Positions 1-7,247 of a stretch of 64,000 nt of DNA are shown piece after piece. The notes beneath the pieces are model-generated. The model saw only the letters and a list, made by a program, of their open reading frames with translations, did no database searches and was not told where the DNA came from. The first letter of the stretch is position 1. The number at the start of each line of letters is the position of its first letter. The position numbers and the translations under genes were made by a program. The DNA is from Amycolatopsis camponoti (GTDB lineage Bacteria > Actinomycetota > Actinomycetes > Mycobacteriales > Pseudonocardiaceae), in NCBI RefSeq assembly GCF_902497555.1, contig NZ_CABVGP010000001.1, positions 3,576,501 through 3,640,500 of the forward strand. The letters run 5' to 3'.

Positions 1-2
1 CT

Positions 3-284
3 CTGCACGGCGAACTGGAACTGCTGGTGCAGGCCGGCCTCAGCCCGACTCAGGCGCTCACCGCCGCCACCTCGGCACCCGCGGACGCCTTCCGGCTCAC
101 CGACCGCGGCCGCATCCAGCCCGGGAAGCGCGCCGACCTGACGCTCGTCGACGGCGACCCGACCACCGACATCCGCAGCACCCGCAACGTGGTCGCCGTC
201 TGGAAACGCGGCGTCCACCTCGACCTCGCCGCGGCGGCGACGCCGTCCCCTTTTCCCGCGGAGTCGACCCGGGAAGGGGAATGA
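3..284 (+). CDS. Amidohydrolase family protein, C-terminal end (partial)
   Basis: The gene enters from the left edge, so only its last ~93 residues are visible. They read GLSPTQALTAATSAPADAF, then GRIQPGKRADLTLVDGDP and DIRSTRNVVAVWKRG. This is the typical C-terminus of imidazolonepropionase/prolidase-like metal-dependent amidohydrolases, where the chain returns to the small beta domain after the TIM barrel. The metal ligands lie upstream of the window, so substrate cannot be inferred. The gene ends before an NmrA-type gene on the opposite strand. The family call is firm; the specific reaction is unknown. Confidence 0.8.
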   Translation: MHGELELLVQAGLSPTQALTAATSAPADAFRLTDRGRIQPGKRADLTLVDGDPTTDIRSTRNVVAVWKRGVHLDLAAAATPSPFPAESTREGE

Positions 285-343
285 CCGGACTCGTCGGCGG
301 CCACCCGGACGGGACGCCGGGCGAAGCGGCCCGCGCGCAGCGC

Positions 344-1234
344 TCAGGAACGGACCAAGTCCGTGGGCGCGGTCCAGCCGGTGGAACGGATCCACTCGGC
401 CAGGTCCCGGGTGGACGGCTCGATCGCCCGCACCGCCGCGAGGTCCGACGGGTATTCGGACGCCTCGGCGAACTGGCGGAACATCGCCTTGTCGAGGTCG
501 TTGCCGAGGACGCTCAGCGGTAAGGCCTCGTAGCGCGCCGGGAGCCCGGCGTGCGCGCCGAACGCGGCGGCGATCCGGCTACCCGTCAACTCGTCGCCGA
601 TGACCTCGACTGCGCCGCCGGGCACGTCCGCTGTGCCGAGCAGGATCGAGGCGGCGACCTGGCCGATGTCCTTGATCGAGATCATCTTGAGGGCGATGTC
701 GTCCGGCAGCGGCAGCCTCAGCACGATCGTTCCGTCCTCCACGCTCGGCGCCATCACGGTCGCGAAGTTCTCCATGAAGGCGGTCGGGCGAACCATCGTG
801 GCCCGCAGGCCGGAAAGCTCGAGGTACTCCTCGATCCGGTGCTTCGAGTCGTGGTGCGGCACGCCCGTTTCGCGGTCCGCCCCGAAAACCGAGTTGAACA
901 CGACGTGTGGCACGCGCGCCGCGGCCGCCGCGTCGACGAGGGCGGCGCCCACTCGGACCTCCTCCTCGACCTCCTCGAGGCTGTTCGCCTCCGGGGTCAT
1001 GAAGTAGAACGCGTCGACTGCCTTCAGCGCGGCGACCGTTGTCGCCGGGTCGTCGATCCGGACTGCCGACAGCTCGACACCCCGGGTGGCCAGCGCCTGC
1101 GCGCGGTCGGAATCGGGGGAGCGGACGAGGGCCCGCACCCGCGCTCCCCGGGCCAGTAGTGCGTCGACGACCGCCCCGCCCTGCTGCCCTGTCCCGCCGA
1201 AGACCGCGATCGCCCCGGTTTCCTGCGTGTTCAT
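344..1234 (-). CDS. NmrA-family NAD(P)-binding oxidoreductase or sensor
   Basis: This ~296-residue protein opens with the Rossmann motif AVFGGTGQQGGAVVDALL, followed by repeated dinucleotide-fold strands. This matches the NmrA/HSCARG group of atypical short-chain dehydrogenases, which bind NAD(P) and act as reductases or redox-sensing regulators. It lacks an obvious YxxxK catalytic pair. I place the start at the ATG at 1234 because GAGAGGTGG lies just upstream; an in-frame GTG at 1243 would add three residues. The promoter carries two palindromes described separately. A MarR regulator lies upstream on the same strand and is the likely controller. The substrate is unknown. Confidence 0.85.
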   Translation of the reverse strand: MNTQETGAIAVFGGTGQQGGAVVDALLARGARVRALVRSPDSDRAQALATRGVELSAVRIDDPATTVAALKAVDAFYFMTPEANSLEEVEEEVRVGAALVDAAAAARVPHVVFNSVFGADRETGVPHHDSKHRIEEYLELSGLRATMVRPTAFMENFATVMAPSVEDGTIVLRLPLPDDIALKMISIKDIGQVAASILLGTADVPGGAVEVIGDELTGSRIAAAFGAHAGLPARYEALPLSVLGNDLDKAMFRQFAEASEYPSDLAAVRAIEPSTRDLAEWIRSTGWTAPTDLVRS

Positions 1235-1252
1235 GTCGCCCACCTCTCATTG

Positions 1253-1289
1253 GTTCACGTCGTGAACAACATTAGTTCACGGCGTGAAC
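1253..1289. promoter_or_regulatory. Twin palindromic operator for the MarR/NmrA pair
   Basis: Two perfect-arm 15-bp inverted repeats, GTTCACGTCGTGAAC (1253-1267) and GTTCACGGCGTGAAC (1275-1289), lie 22 bp centre to centre, about two helical turns. They occupy the short gap just upstream of the NmrA gene and downstream of the MarR gene. The arms (GTTCACG/CGTGAAC) are identical and only the central base differs. MarR dimers typically bind such repeats, so the inference is that the neighbouring MarR represses the NmrA gene here. Confidence 0.75.
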
Positions 1290-1332
1290 TTCCGCAAGGT
1301 GCACGGGTCTGCCGAGGGTTCTGCGCAGTAGG

Positions 1333-1758
1333 TCAGGACGAGGCGGACCCCGGAACGCCCGCCGCGTCCACGATGGCGGTGGCGACGCGTTCGAAGTCGC
1401 GCTGGTCGTCGGCGTCGAGGTTCTCCGCGATCTCGGGCAGGCGCTTGGTGGTCTCGGCGTAGATGGCTTCGGCGAGCACCTTCCCCGGGGGCGTCACGCC
1501 GAGCATGATGACCCGCCGGTCCTGCTCCGAGTTCACCCGGCGGACCAGGTCGCGCCGCTCGGTGCGGTCGACGAGCTGGCTCAGCGCGTTCTTGGTCATG
1601 CCGAGCGAGGTGGCGAGGTACGCCATCTGCCGCGGCTCGTCCTTGATCGCGCACAGCAGTGTGGCCTGCGAGGGGGTCAGGTCGTACTCGGCGCAGATCT
1701 GCGCGTACCTACGCTGGATCAGGACCGAGAGCCAAAACAGCTTGTCGCCGTAGTCCAC
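1333..1758 (-). CDS. MarR-family transcriptional regulator
   Basis: A 141-residue protein with the MarR winged-helix layout. Its recognition region is YLATSLGMTKNALSQLVDRT, and the wing is in the stretch around RRVNSEQDRRVIMLGVT. It starts at GTG (MDYGDKLFW). It lies upstream of the NmrA gene on the same strand, with the twin GTTCACG/CGTGAAC palindromes in between. It is therefore probably a repressor of the NmrA gene, released by an unidentified ligand. No redox cysteine of the OhrR type is visible. Confidence 0.88.
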   Translation of the reverse strand: MDYGDKLFWLSVLIQRRYAQICAEYDLTPSQATLLCAIKDEPRQMAYLATSLGMTKNALSQLVDRTERRDLVRRVNSEQDRRVIMLGVTPPGKVLAEAIYAETTKRLPEIAENLDADDQRDFERVATAIVDAAGVPGSASS

Positions 1759-1971
1759 ACCCGCCTCCTCCCTTCCGGTGCCAAACGCCCAGCCTACCGG
1801 CCGCGGACCGGCCCGTCCGACTGCTGACCCGCCGGTGAAGTCCGGCTTCAGCGTTCACGAGTGCGCGCCGCGTCGGGCGCGCGGCAGTCTGTGATTGCCG
1901 TGTTGCCGGGATGCAACCGCTCGTCGGCTACTCGAGACTGGGCGACAGGACCAGGTCCGGCCGGCGACCAC

Positions 1972-2140
1972 TTCAAGCGCGTGGAATCGCACGAACTGCC
2001 CGATGTCCACCTGCACCGCCCGCCGGCTGCCTGTCGGTCGACAAGCCCGCCGTGTTCGCCGAGACCCACCGCGTCCTGGTGCTCGGCGGCCGGATCGGCA
2101 TCACCAATGTCGTCGCCGACGACCACCTCACCCCGGCGCC
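1972..2140 (+). pseudogene. Relic of an arsenite methyltransferase (arsM) gene
   Basis: From 2028 one frame reads CLSVDKPAVFAET, then RVLVLGGRIGIT and VVADDHLTPA. The intact ArsM in this window (27183-27941) reads INLSLDKPAVFAEM, RVLAPGGRLGIT and VVAEDHLTPA at residues ~148-186. A less clear match in another frame (1972-2027) suggests a frameshift at the left end. Both the N-terminal SAM-binding part and the C-terminus are missing, so this is a non-functional fragment. It ends directly at the palindromic operators of the next gene, suggesting that insertion of the tetR module or a deletion truncated it. Confidence 0.8.
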
Positions 2141-2146
2141 GCGTGC

Positions 2147-2182
2147 TGTAACGAAGTTACACGAACCGTAACGAGGTTACAG
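2147..2182. promoter_or_regulatory. Pair of GTAACGA(A/G)GTTAC operators upstream of a tetR gene
   Basis: GTAACGAAGTTAC (2148-2160) and GTAACGAGGTTAC (2168-2180) are near-identical 13-bp inverted repeats with arms GTAAC/GTTAC, 20 bp centre to centre. They lie ~60 bp upstream of the TetR start at 2243. A third identical copy stands at 3886-3898 before the SDR relic. The pattern fits TetR autoregulation plus control of the nearby operon; this is inferred. Confidence 0.75.
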
Positions 2183-2242
2183 TACGGTGGCAAGTGCCAC
2201 GGGAGCGGCGGTGTCGGCCGCGGGACGGAATCGGGTGCGACG

Positions 2243-2923
2243 ATGGAGGCCAGGTCAGGGGGTGCGACTGCCGGTGGGGTGCCGGAGCGGCTGGTGCAGG
2301 CCACGATCGGCCTGCTGGCCGAGCAGGGGCCGGCCGCGATCAAGGCGCGGTCGGTGGCGTCCGCGATCGGGCTCACGACGTCGACGGTCTACCACCACTT
2401 CGGCGGGATCGCCGAACTGGTCGCCGCGGTCGCCGATCACGGGTTCCGGGAGCTGGACCGGGCGTTCGCCGAGCTGCCGGTGACCGACGACCCGGTGGCG
2501 GACTTGTTCGCGATGGCCCTGACCTGCCGACGGGGCGCGCGGGAGAACCCGCACCTCTACGACCTCATGTTCGGCCTGTCGACGCGGTCGACTTACCGGC
2601 CGCTCGCCGAGCCGGAGACGCGGCGGAGCGGGCGTTCGGCAGCGTTCCGGGGCGCCCACCGGCACGTCACCCGAGCCTGTGCCCGGCTGGTGGGCACCGG
2701 CCGGGCCGATGCCCAGGACCCCGAGGTGATCGCCGCGCAGCTGTGGAGTTTCGTCCACGGCTACGTCATGCTCGAGCTGGCCGAGCACTTCGCCGAGTTC
2801 GCCGATCCGGTCACCGAGGTTCTGCTGCCGCTGGGGGTCAACTTCGCGGTCGCGCTCGGCGACACGCGGGAGCGAGCCGAAGCCTCGCACCGCGCGGTGC
2901 TGCAGCGCGCAGTGGTGAGCTGA
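2243..2923 (+). CDS. TetR-family transcriptional regulator
   Basis: A 226-residue protein beginning MEARSGGATAGGVPERLVQA. The helix-turn-helix is SVASAIGLTTSTVYHHFGG, close to the N-terminus as in TetR. The remainder is an all-helical C-terminal domain like TetR_C_33-type regulators (PHLYDLMFGL, then AAQLWSFVHGYVMLELAEHF). The ATG at 2243 is chosen because the HTH follows at the usual distance; the reading frame is open further upstream but runs through the operators. Likely binding sites are the GTAACGA(A/G)GTTAC repeats. It converges with the alpha/beta hydrolase gene 3 bp downstream. Confidence 0.88.
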   Translation: MEARSGGATAGGVPERLVQATIGLLAEQGPAAIKARSVASAIGLTTSTVYHHFGGIAELVAAVADHGFRELDRAFAELPVTDDPVADLFAMALTCRRGARENPHLYDLMFGLSTRSTYRPLAEPETRRSGRSAAFRGAHRHVTRACARLVGTGRADAQDPEVIAAQLWSFVHGYVMLELAEHFAEFADPVTEVLLPLGVNFAVALGDTRERAEASHRAVLQRAVVS

Positions 2924-2926
2924 GGT

Positions 2927-3781
2927 TCACCGCCCGAGGAATTCGAGGGCCTGGGGGACGAACTCGCGGTGGTACTGGAAGATGCCGCCGTGCCCGCCGT
3001 CGGGGTAGATCACCAGCTCGCTGTCCGGCAGGCGCCGGGCGAGGTCGGTCGAGTTCTTCGTCGGCACCATCCGGTCGTTGTCGCCGTTGGCGACGAACAC
3101 GGGCACCTTGATGACCGAGAGGTCGGACGGCTTTTCCAAGCCCCACTCGTGAATGGCCGCGAGTTGCGCGAAGTAGGACTTGAGGGCAATCGCCTTGTCC
3201 CGGTTGTTCGTGCGCTCCTTCAACCGGGCCAGGAACTCCTTGCCTGCCCGTCGCCCCTTCGTGGTCCTGGTGAAGAACAGGAACTGCTTCGGGTCCTGGA
3301 ACGTGAGCAGTCCGCGGACTGTGTCCAGATGCGACAGCCTGGTCACGTTCTTGATGCCCTCGCCACCGGCGGGGCCCGTCCCGGCGAGGATCAGCTTACG
3401 GATCAGCTGCGGCTCTTCCTGGGCGATCACCTGGGCGATCATGCCGCCCATGGAGAAGCCGAGGATGTCGACCTCGGTCAGCCCCAGCGCCCGGATGAAG
3501 GTGACCGCGTCGGCCGCCATCGCCTGGATGCTCTTCGGCGTCGTGCCGGTCGACGCGCCGACTCCGCGGTTGTCGAAGGTGATCACCCGGTGGTGTGCGG
3601 CGATGCCGTCGACGACGCGGGGGTCCCAGTTGTCCAGCACCGCGGCCAGGTGGTTGAGGAAGATCACCGGCGTGCCGGTGTCCGGGCCGAGCTGCCGGTA
3701 GGCGTAGGTCACGCTGTTGACGTCGATGGTCTTGGTGGGTGCGTCCTGGTAGCGGGTGATCACGGTCATCGTCGTTCCCAT
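2927..3781 (-). CDS. Alpha/beta hydrolase
   Basis: A 284-residue alpha/beta-hydrolase-fold protein. The oxyanion segment LNHLAAVLDNWDP is followed by FDNRGVGAS and the nucleophile elbow GFSMGG (Ser). The acid is probably the Asp in VANGDNDRMVP, and the catalytic His lies in PDGGHGGIF near the C-terminus. The sequence resembles the 2-hydroxymuconic-semialdehyde-hydrolase/haloperoxidase-like group; the substrate is unknown. The start is ATG at 3781 (MGTTM), with ATG 3769 possible. The frame stays open far upstream without coding character. The promoter contains TATGACCGTA-type repeats shared with the second tetR gene. A broken second copy of part of this gene lies at 6242-6361. Confidence 0.88.
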   Translation of the reverse strand: MGTTMTVITRYQDAPTKTIDVNSVTYAYRQLGPDTGTPVIFLNHLAAVLDNWDPRVVDGIAAHHRVITFDNRGVGASTGTTPKSIQAMAADAVTFIRALGLTEVDILGFSMGGMIAQVIAQEEPQLIRKLILAGTGPAGGEGIKNVTRLSHLDTVRGLLTFQDPKQFLFFTRTTKGRRAGKEFLARLKERTNNRDKAIALKSYFAQLAAIHEWGLEKPSDLSVIKVPVFVANGDNDRMVPTKNSTDLARRLPDSELVIYPDGGHGGIFQYHREFVPQALEFLGR

Positions 3782-3791
3782 GCTTTTGGAG

Positions 3792-3860
3792 TATGACCGT
3801 ACGACCATAAGCCGGGGCGGTATGCAGCCGCAAGAGGCTTGAATTATGACCGTAATTACA
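3792..3860. promoter_or_regulatory. TATGACCGTA-type operator sites upstream of the hydrolase gene
   Basis: TATGACCGTACGACCATA (3792-3809) is an imperfect 18-bp inverted repeat, and TATGACCGTAATTACA (3845-3860) repeats its left half. The complementary half TATGGTCGTAC appears at 5588-5598 in front of the second tetR gene. The shared sequence suggests that this TetR (5626) controls both itself and the hydrolase. This is inferred from repeat sharing only. Confidence 0.5.
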
Positions 3861-3885
3861 TGAGCAGAGGCCTTGCCGTCGGACT

Positions 3886-3898
3886 GTAACGAAGTTAC
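3886..3898. promoter_or_regulatory. Third GTAACGAAGTTAC operator
   Basis: An exact copy of the 13-bp palindrome found at 2148-2160 stands 10 bp before the ATG of the SDR relic (3909). Its position suggests that the TetR at 2243 once controlled, or still controls, transcription through the SDR relic into the downstream MDR gene. Confidence 0.65.
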
Positions 3899-3908
3899 GT
3901 TGTCCGTC

Positions 3909-4570
3909 ATGAAACGAGACTTAGCAGGTAGGCGGCTCGTCGTGACCGGTCCGGCCCGGGGGATCGGGGAGCACGTGGCCCGCATCGCCGCCGCTCTGGC
4001 GCGCGCCTCGCCTTGGTCGGGCTGGAGCCCGACCGGCTGCGGAGCCTCGCGGGCGAACTCGGGCCCGGCACCGTCTGGCGGGAGGCCGATGTCCGCGACG
4101 GCGACGCCCCGCGGGCCGCGATCGACGGCTGCGCGCAGGCCGTGGGCGGCACCGACCTCGTCGTCGCGAACGCGGGTATCGCGGCCTACGGGACGGTCTG
4201 GCAGATCGACGAAGCTTCGTTCGAACGGGTCGTGGACATCAACTTGACCGGCGTCTTCCGCACGGTGAAGTACGCGACCCCGCACCTCGAGCGCAGCCGG
4301 GGGCACGTCACCGTCGTGGCCTCGGCTGTGTCCTTTGTGCCCCTGGCGGGGATGGCGGCCTACGGTGCGAGCAAGTCTGGCCCGGACGGTGCGCCGGTCG
4401 AGTCCGGTGTGGACAGTGAGGTCGTCGCGTACGTCCAGCCGCGCCCCGGCTGGACCGTCGACATCGAGACGCTGAAAGCACGCCGTGCGGAGAGCCGCAG
4501 CGGTGACAAACGGCCGACCGACAAGGGTGCGCTGAGGGCCACCCACCGGATCACACAGAAAGCTGGCTGA
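3909..4570 (+). pseudogene. Frameshifted short-chain dehydrogenase (SDR)
   Basis: The N-terminus in one frame reads MKRDLAGRRLVVTGPARGIG, the TGxxxGIG cofactor motif. Near 4000 the reading moves to another frame, which continues LALVGLEPDRLRSLAGELG, then VVANAGI (NAG motif) and MAAYGASKSG (YxxxK). So about two bases are missing or one is extra within AALARA. After GASKSG the expected alpha-helix and sulphate-loop region is unrecognisable (PDGAPVESGVDSEVVAYV), suggesting a second lesion. Family members are ~250-280 residues. The start is preceded by a TetR-type operator, and the frame ends 1 bp before the MDR gene. A sequencing error could explain the first shift but not the degenerate C-terminus. 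Confidence 0.7.
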
Positions 4571-4571
4571 C

Positions 4572-5576
4572 ATGAAGGCATTCGTCGTCGAGAAGTACGG
4601 CAAGGACACCGTGCGCGCCGCGGAGGTACCCGAGCCCGCGGTCGGGGACCGCGACGTCCTCGTCCGAGTGCACGCCACGAGCGTCAACCCCCTCGACAAG
4701 ATGGTGCGCAACGGGGAGTTCAAACAGCTCCTGAAGTACAAGACGCCGTTCGTGCTGGGCCACGACGTGGCCGGCGTCGTGACGAAGGCCGGTCCGGCCG
4801 TCCGCGGTTTCCAGGTCGGCGACGAGGTCTACGCCCGTCCGCGCGATCTGCGGATCGGCGGGTTCGCGGAGTACATCGCGATCGACGAGGACGACGTCGC
4901 GCCCAAGCCGGAGTCGCTGACCCTGCACGAAGCGGCCGCGGTGCCGCTGGTGGCGTTGGCCGCCTGGCAGATCCTCGTCGAGCGGGCGAACGTGCGGCCG
5001 GGGCAAAAGGTGCTTGTCCACGCGGGCGCCGGCGGCCTCGGCTCGACGGTCATCCAGCTCGCGAAGCACCTTGGCGCTTCGGTGGCGACCACCACGAGCA
5101 CGCCGACGATCGACCTGGTCCGCGACCTCGGCGCCGACGTCGTGGTCGACTACACGAAGGAAGACTTCTCGAAGGTGCTGTCCGGCTACGACCTGGTGCT
5201 GGACGCCCTGGGTGGGGCGAACCTGGAGAAGTCGCTGACGGTGCTGAAGCCCGGCGGCCTCGCCATCGGTGTCGCCGGTCCGCCGGATGCCGGATTCGCC
5301 AAGCAGCTCGGGGCCCCGTTCTTCCTGGGCGCGGTGATGAACTTCCTGAGCCGCAAGGTGCGCAAGCGGGCCAAGGATTTGGGGGTGCGGTACGAGTTCT
5401 TCTTCATGCGGGCCAGCGGTGCGCAGCTGCGCGAGCTCGGCGCCCTCTACGACAAGGGCGAGCTGCGCCCGGTGATCGACCGGACGTTCCCGTTCTCCGA
5501 AACGCGCGAGGCGCTGGCCCACGTCGAGCAAGGGCGCACGAAGGCGGGCAAGGTCGTTGTCGCCGTCGTGCCCTGA
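4572..5576 (+). CDS. NADP-dependent MDR oxidoreductase (quinone-oxidoreductase-like)
   Basis: A 334-residue medium-chain dehydrogenase/reductase. The N-terminal GroES-like domain has TSVNPLDKMVRNGEF and VLGHDVAGVV. The Rossmann domain has VLVHAGAGGLGSTVIQLAKH (AxxGxxG) and GADVVVDYTKEDF. It lacks the structural-zinc cysteines, so it belongs to the zinc-independent QOR/enoyl-reductase group that reduces quinones or enones with NAD(P)H. The ATG follows the SDR relic by one base, so the two were probably co-transcribed under the GTAACGAAGTTAC operator. The natural substrate is not apparent. Confidence 0.9.
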   Translation: MKAFVVEKYGKDTVRAAEVPEPAVGDRDVLVRVHATSVNPLDKMVRNGEFKQLLKYKTPFVLGHDVAGVVTKAGPAVRGFQVGDEVYARPRDLRIGGFAEYIAIDEDDVAPKPESLTLHEAAAVPLVALAAWQILVERANVRPGQKVLVHAGAGGLGSTVIQLAKHLGASVATTTSTPTIDLVRDLGADVVVDYTKEDFSKVLSGYDLVLDALGGANLEKSLTVLKPGGLAIGVAGPPDAGFAKQLGAPFFLGAVMNFLSRKVRKRAKDLGVRYEFFFMRASGAQLRELGALYDKGELRPVIDRTFPFSETREALAHVEQGRTKAGKVVVAVVP

Positions 5577-5587
5577 CAACTTTAGCG

Positions 5588-5598
5588 TATGGTCGTAC
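5588..5598. promoter_or_regulatory. TATGGTCGTAC half-site upstream of the second tetR
   Basis: This is the reverse-complement arm of the 18-bp repeat at 3792-3809, positioned ~30 bp before the GTG start of the TetR gene. It is consistent with autoregulation by that TetR. The evidence is similarity of an 11-bp sequence only. Confidence 0.4.
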
Positions 5599-5625
5599 TC
5601 GCAACGTGGGTAAGGAGCGTGCGAA

Positions 5626-6216
5626 GTGGTGCGATACGCGAAAGAGCACAAGCTGGAGACGAGACGCCGGATCGTCGAGACGGCCGGTCGCCGGCTCAAG
5701 CGTGACGGCATCGACGGCTCCGGCGTCGCGACGCTCATGTCGGACGCCGGGCTGACCAACGGTGCCTTCTACGCTCACTTCGGTTCCAAGGAAGACCTGG
5801 TCGCGACGGCCGTCACGGATCAGCTGTCCGGTCAGCGGGAGCAGCTCGCCGCGGTGACGCCGGGACGTGCGGGGGTGGAGCAGATCGTGCGCTCTTACCT
5901 TTCGCCGGAGCATCGCGACAACCCCTGTGAGGGCTGCCCTTCCGCCGCCCTGCTGGACGAGATCGCCCGGTGCGCGGAATCGACGAGGCAGGCGTACACC
6001 GAGGGCGTGCTGGGCATCATCGACGACATGGCCGCCCGCCTCGCGCCGGAGGACCCGATGTCGGCTCGCACCACGACGCTGAGCGTCTACGCGATGATGG
6101 TCGGGACGATGCAGCTGTCCCGTGCCGTCACCGACCGGCGGCTGGCCGACGAGCTACTGGAGCAGGGCATCCGGAATGCCCTCGCGATATTCGACGGCGT
6201 GGGTCGGACCGACTGA
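5626..6216 (+). CDS. TetR-family transcriptional regulator
   Basis: A 196-residue TetR protein: MVRYAKEHKLETRRRIVE, then the HTH VATLMSDAGLTNGAFYAHFG. The C-terminal part contains a cysteine-containing patch NPCEGCPSAALLDEIARC, common in this branch of TetR proteins. The GTG start is preceded by TAAGGAG at a good distance. A TATGGTCGTAC sequence in the promoter matches one arm of the site upstream of the alpha/beta hydrolase, a probable target. The ligand is unknown. Confidence 0.88.
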   Translation: MVRYAKEHKLETRRRIVETAGRRLKRDGIDGSGVATLMSDAGLTNGAFYAHFGSKEDLVATAVTDQLSGQREQLAAVTPGRAGVEQIVRSYLSPEHRDNPCEGCPSAALLDEIARCAESTRQAYTEGVLGIIDDMAARLAPEDPMSARTTTLSVYAMMVGTMQLSRAVTDRRLADELLEQGIRNALAIFDGVGRTD

Positions 6217-6241
6217 GTACCCGCGGAGCCGCACCGACGGT

Positions 6242-6361
6242 GAAGAGTTGGTTTTCCGGCACCACCTGAAGGCGGTGCTCGGGGACGGGGATCCGCGGGT
6301 GATCGACGGCGTCGCCGCGCACCGCCGGGTCATCGCGTTCGACAACCGCGGCGTTGGCGCA
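6242..6361 (+). pseudogene. Internal fragment of an alpha/beta hydrolase gene
   Basis: One frame encodes FRHHLKAVLGDGDPRVIDGV and then AAHRRVIAFDNRGVGAPG. This closely parallels the intact hydrolase at 2927-3781 (LNHLAAVLDNWDPRVVDGI, AAHHRVITFDNRGVGAS) but on the other strand. There is no start region, no nucleophile elbow and no C-terminus. The match stops at about 6361, where an unrelated ABC-ATPase fragment begins. The region is therefore a junction of two relics. Confidence 0.75.
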
Positions 6362-6381
6362 CCGGGCAGATCACTCCCGTC

Positions 6382-6759
6382 CACATGAACCGCAGGCAGA
6401 TGGAGAAGCGGATCGACGACATCGCCGAGTTCACCGAGCTCGGTGACTATCTGCACCTGCCGTTGCGCGCCTACTCGGCAGGCATGCGGGTCCGGCTCGC
6501 GCTCGGCGTGGTGACCACCATCGACCCCGAGATCCTCATCCTCGACGAGGGCCTGGGCGCAATCGACGCCGGATTCCTCGCCAAGGCTCGCTCGCGACTG
6601 GTGGACCTCGCCCGACGATCCGGGGTGCTGGTGTTCGCCTCGCACTCAGACGAACTGCTCGCCGAACTGTGCACGACAGCCCTCCGGATGGACGAAGGCC
6701 GGATCCGCATGAGCGGCTCGCTGCGCGAAGTCATCGACACCTACAAGAGCCGGGTGTAG
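6382..6759 (+). pseudogene. 5'-truncated ABC transporter ATPase (polysaccharide-export type)
   Basis: About 124 residues survive: RIDDIAEFTELGDYLHLPL, the signature AYSAGMRVRLALGV, Walker B PEILILDEGLGAID, and the H-loop VLVFASHSDEL. The C-terminus is GRIRMSGSLREVIDTYKSRV. This matches the second half of Wzt/TagH/RfbE-type ATPases that export O-antigen, teichoic acid or other glycans. Walker A and the Q-loop are absent, so it cannot hydrolyse ATP alone. No permease partner is nearby. The open frame starts with an ATG at 6385, but no typical ribosome site precedes it. Confidence 0.75.
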
Positions 6760-7247
6760 CGGACCCGCGGCCCTGACGGGGCTGCTCGGCGCGGCCTCGG
6801 CGGTGTGGGCGTTCACAGCCACCTTGCGCTGTTCGCGGCCAAGGTTGCCGGCGGCGCGAACCTGCTCCGGGCCGCCCCATCCGTCGTTGACCTGAGCGGC
6901 GCTCGCGGACTGGCCCCAGACCAAGTGAGGCAGGCGCACATGAGCCGTGCCACCGTCCTGCCGGGGCAGTGACCGGGGCAGTGACCGGCGCGGTTCAGCG
7001 CAGCAGCTCGAGAATGCGCGGCCGGGCGCGTCGATCATCACAACACCGGTCAGCCCGCGACCGACCTCGGCCGTCCCCGAAGACGAGGGGGTTTCTGTAG
7101 GGGTTTCCCTGACGCGCCCCCAGCCACCCGTCCATAACGTCGGACCGGTCGTCGATGCCGGTGAGGAGATGCCGCCGGTGGTCGGCCTTTCATTCGGACG
7201 CGGACAGTCGCCTGCGGCCGATCCGGCACCAAAAAGGGGAGTGGGCA
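6760..7247. other. Gap without a recognisable gene
   Basis: About 490 bp between the ABC-ATPase relic and the 1302-residue protein. I find no convincing coding frame. A 12-bp unit, GGGGCAGTGACC, is repeated in tandem near 6963-6986. The last ~20 bp hold the ribosome site (AAGGGGAG) of the next gene, and its promoter must lie here. Given the relics just upstream, parts of the gap may be further decayed sequence. Confidence 0.5.
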
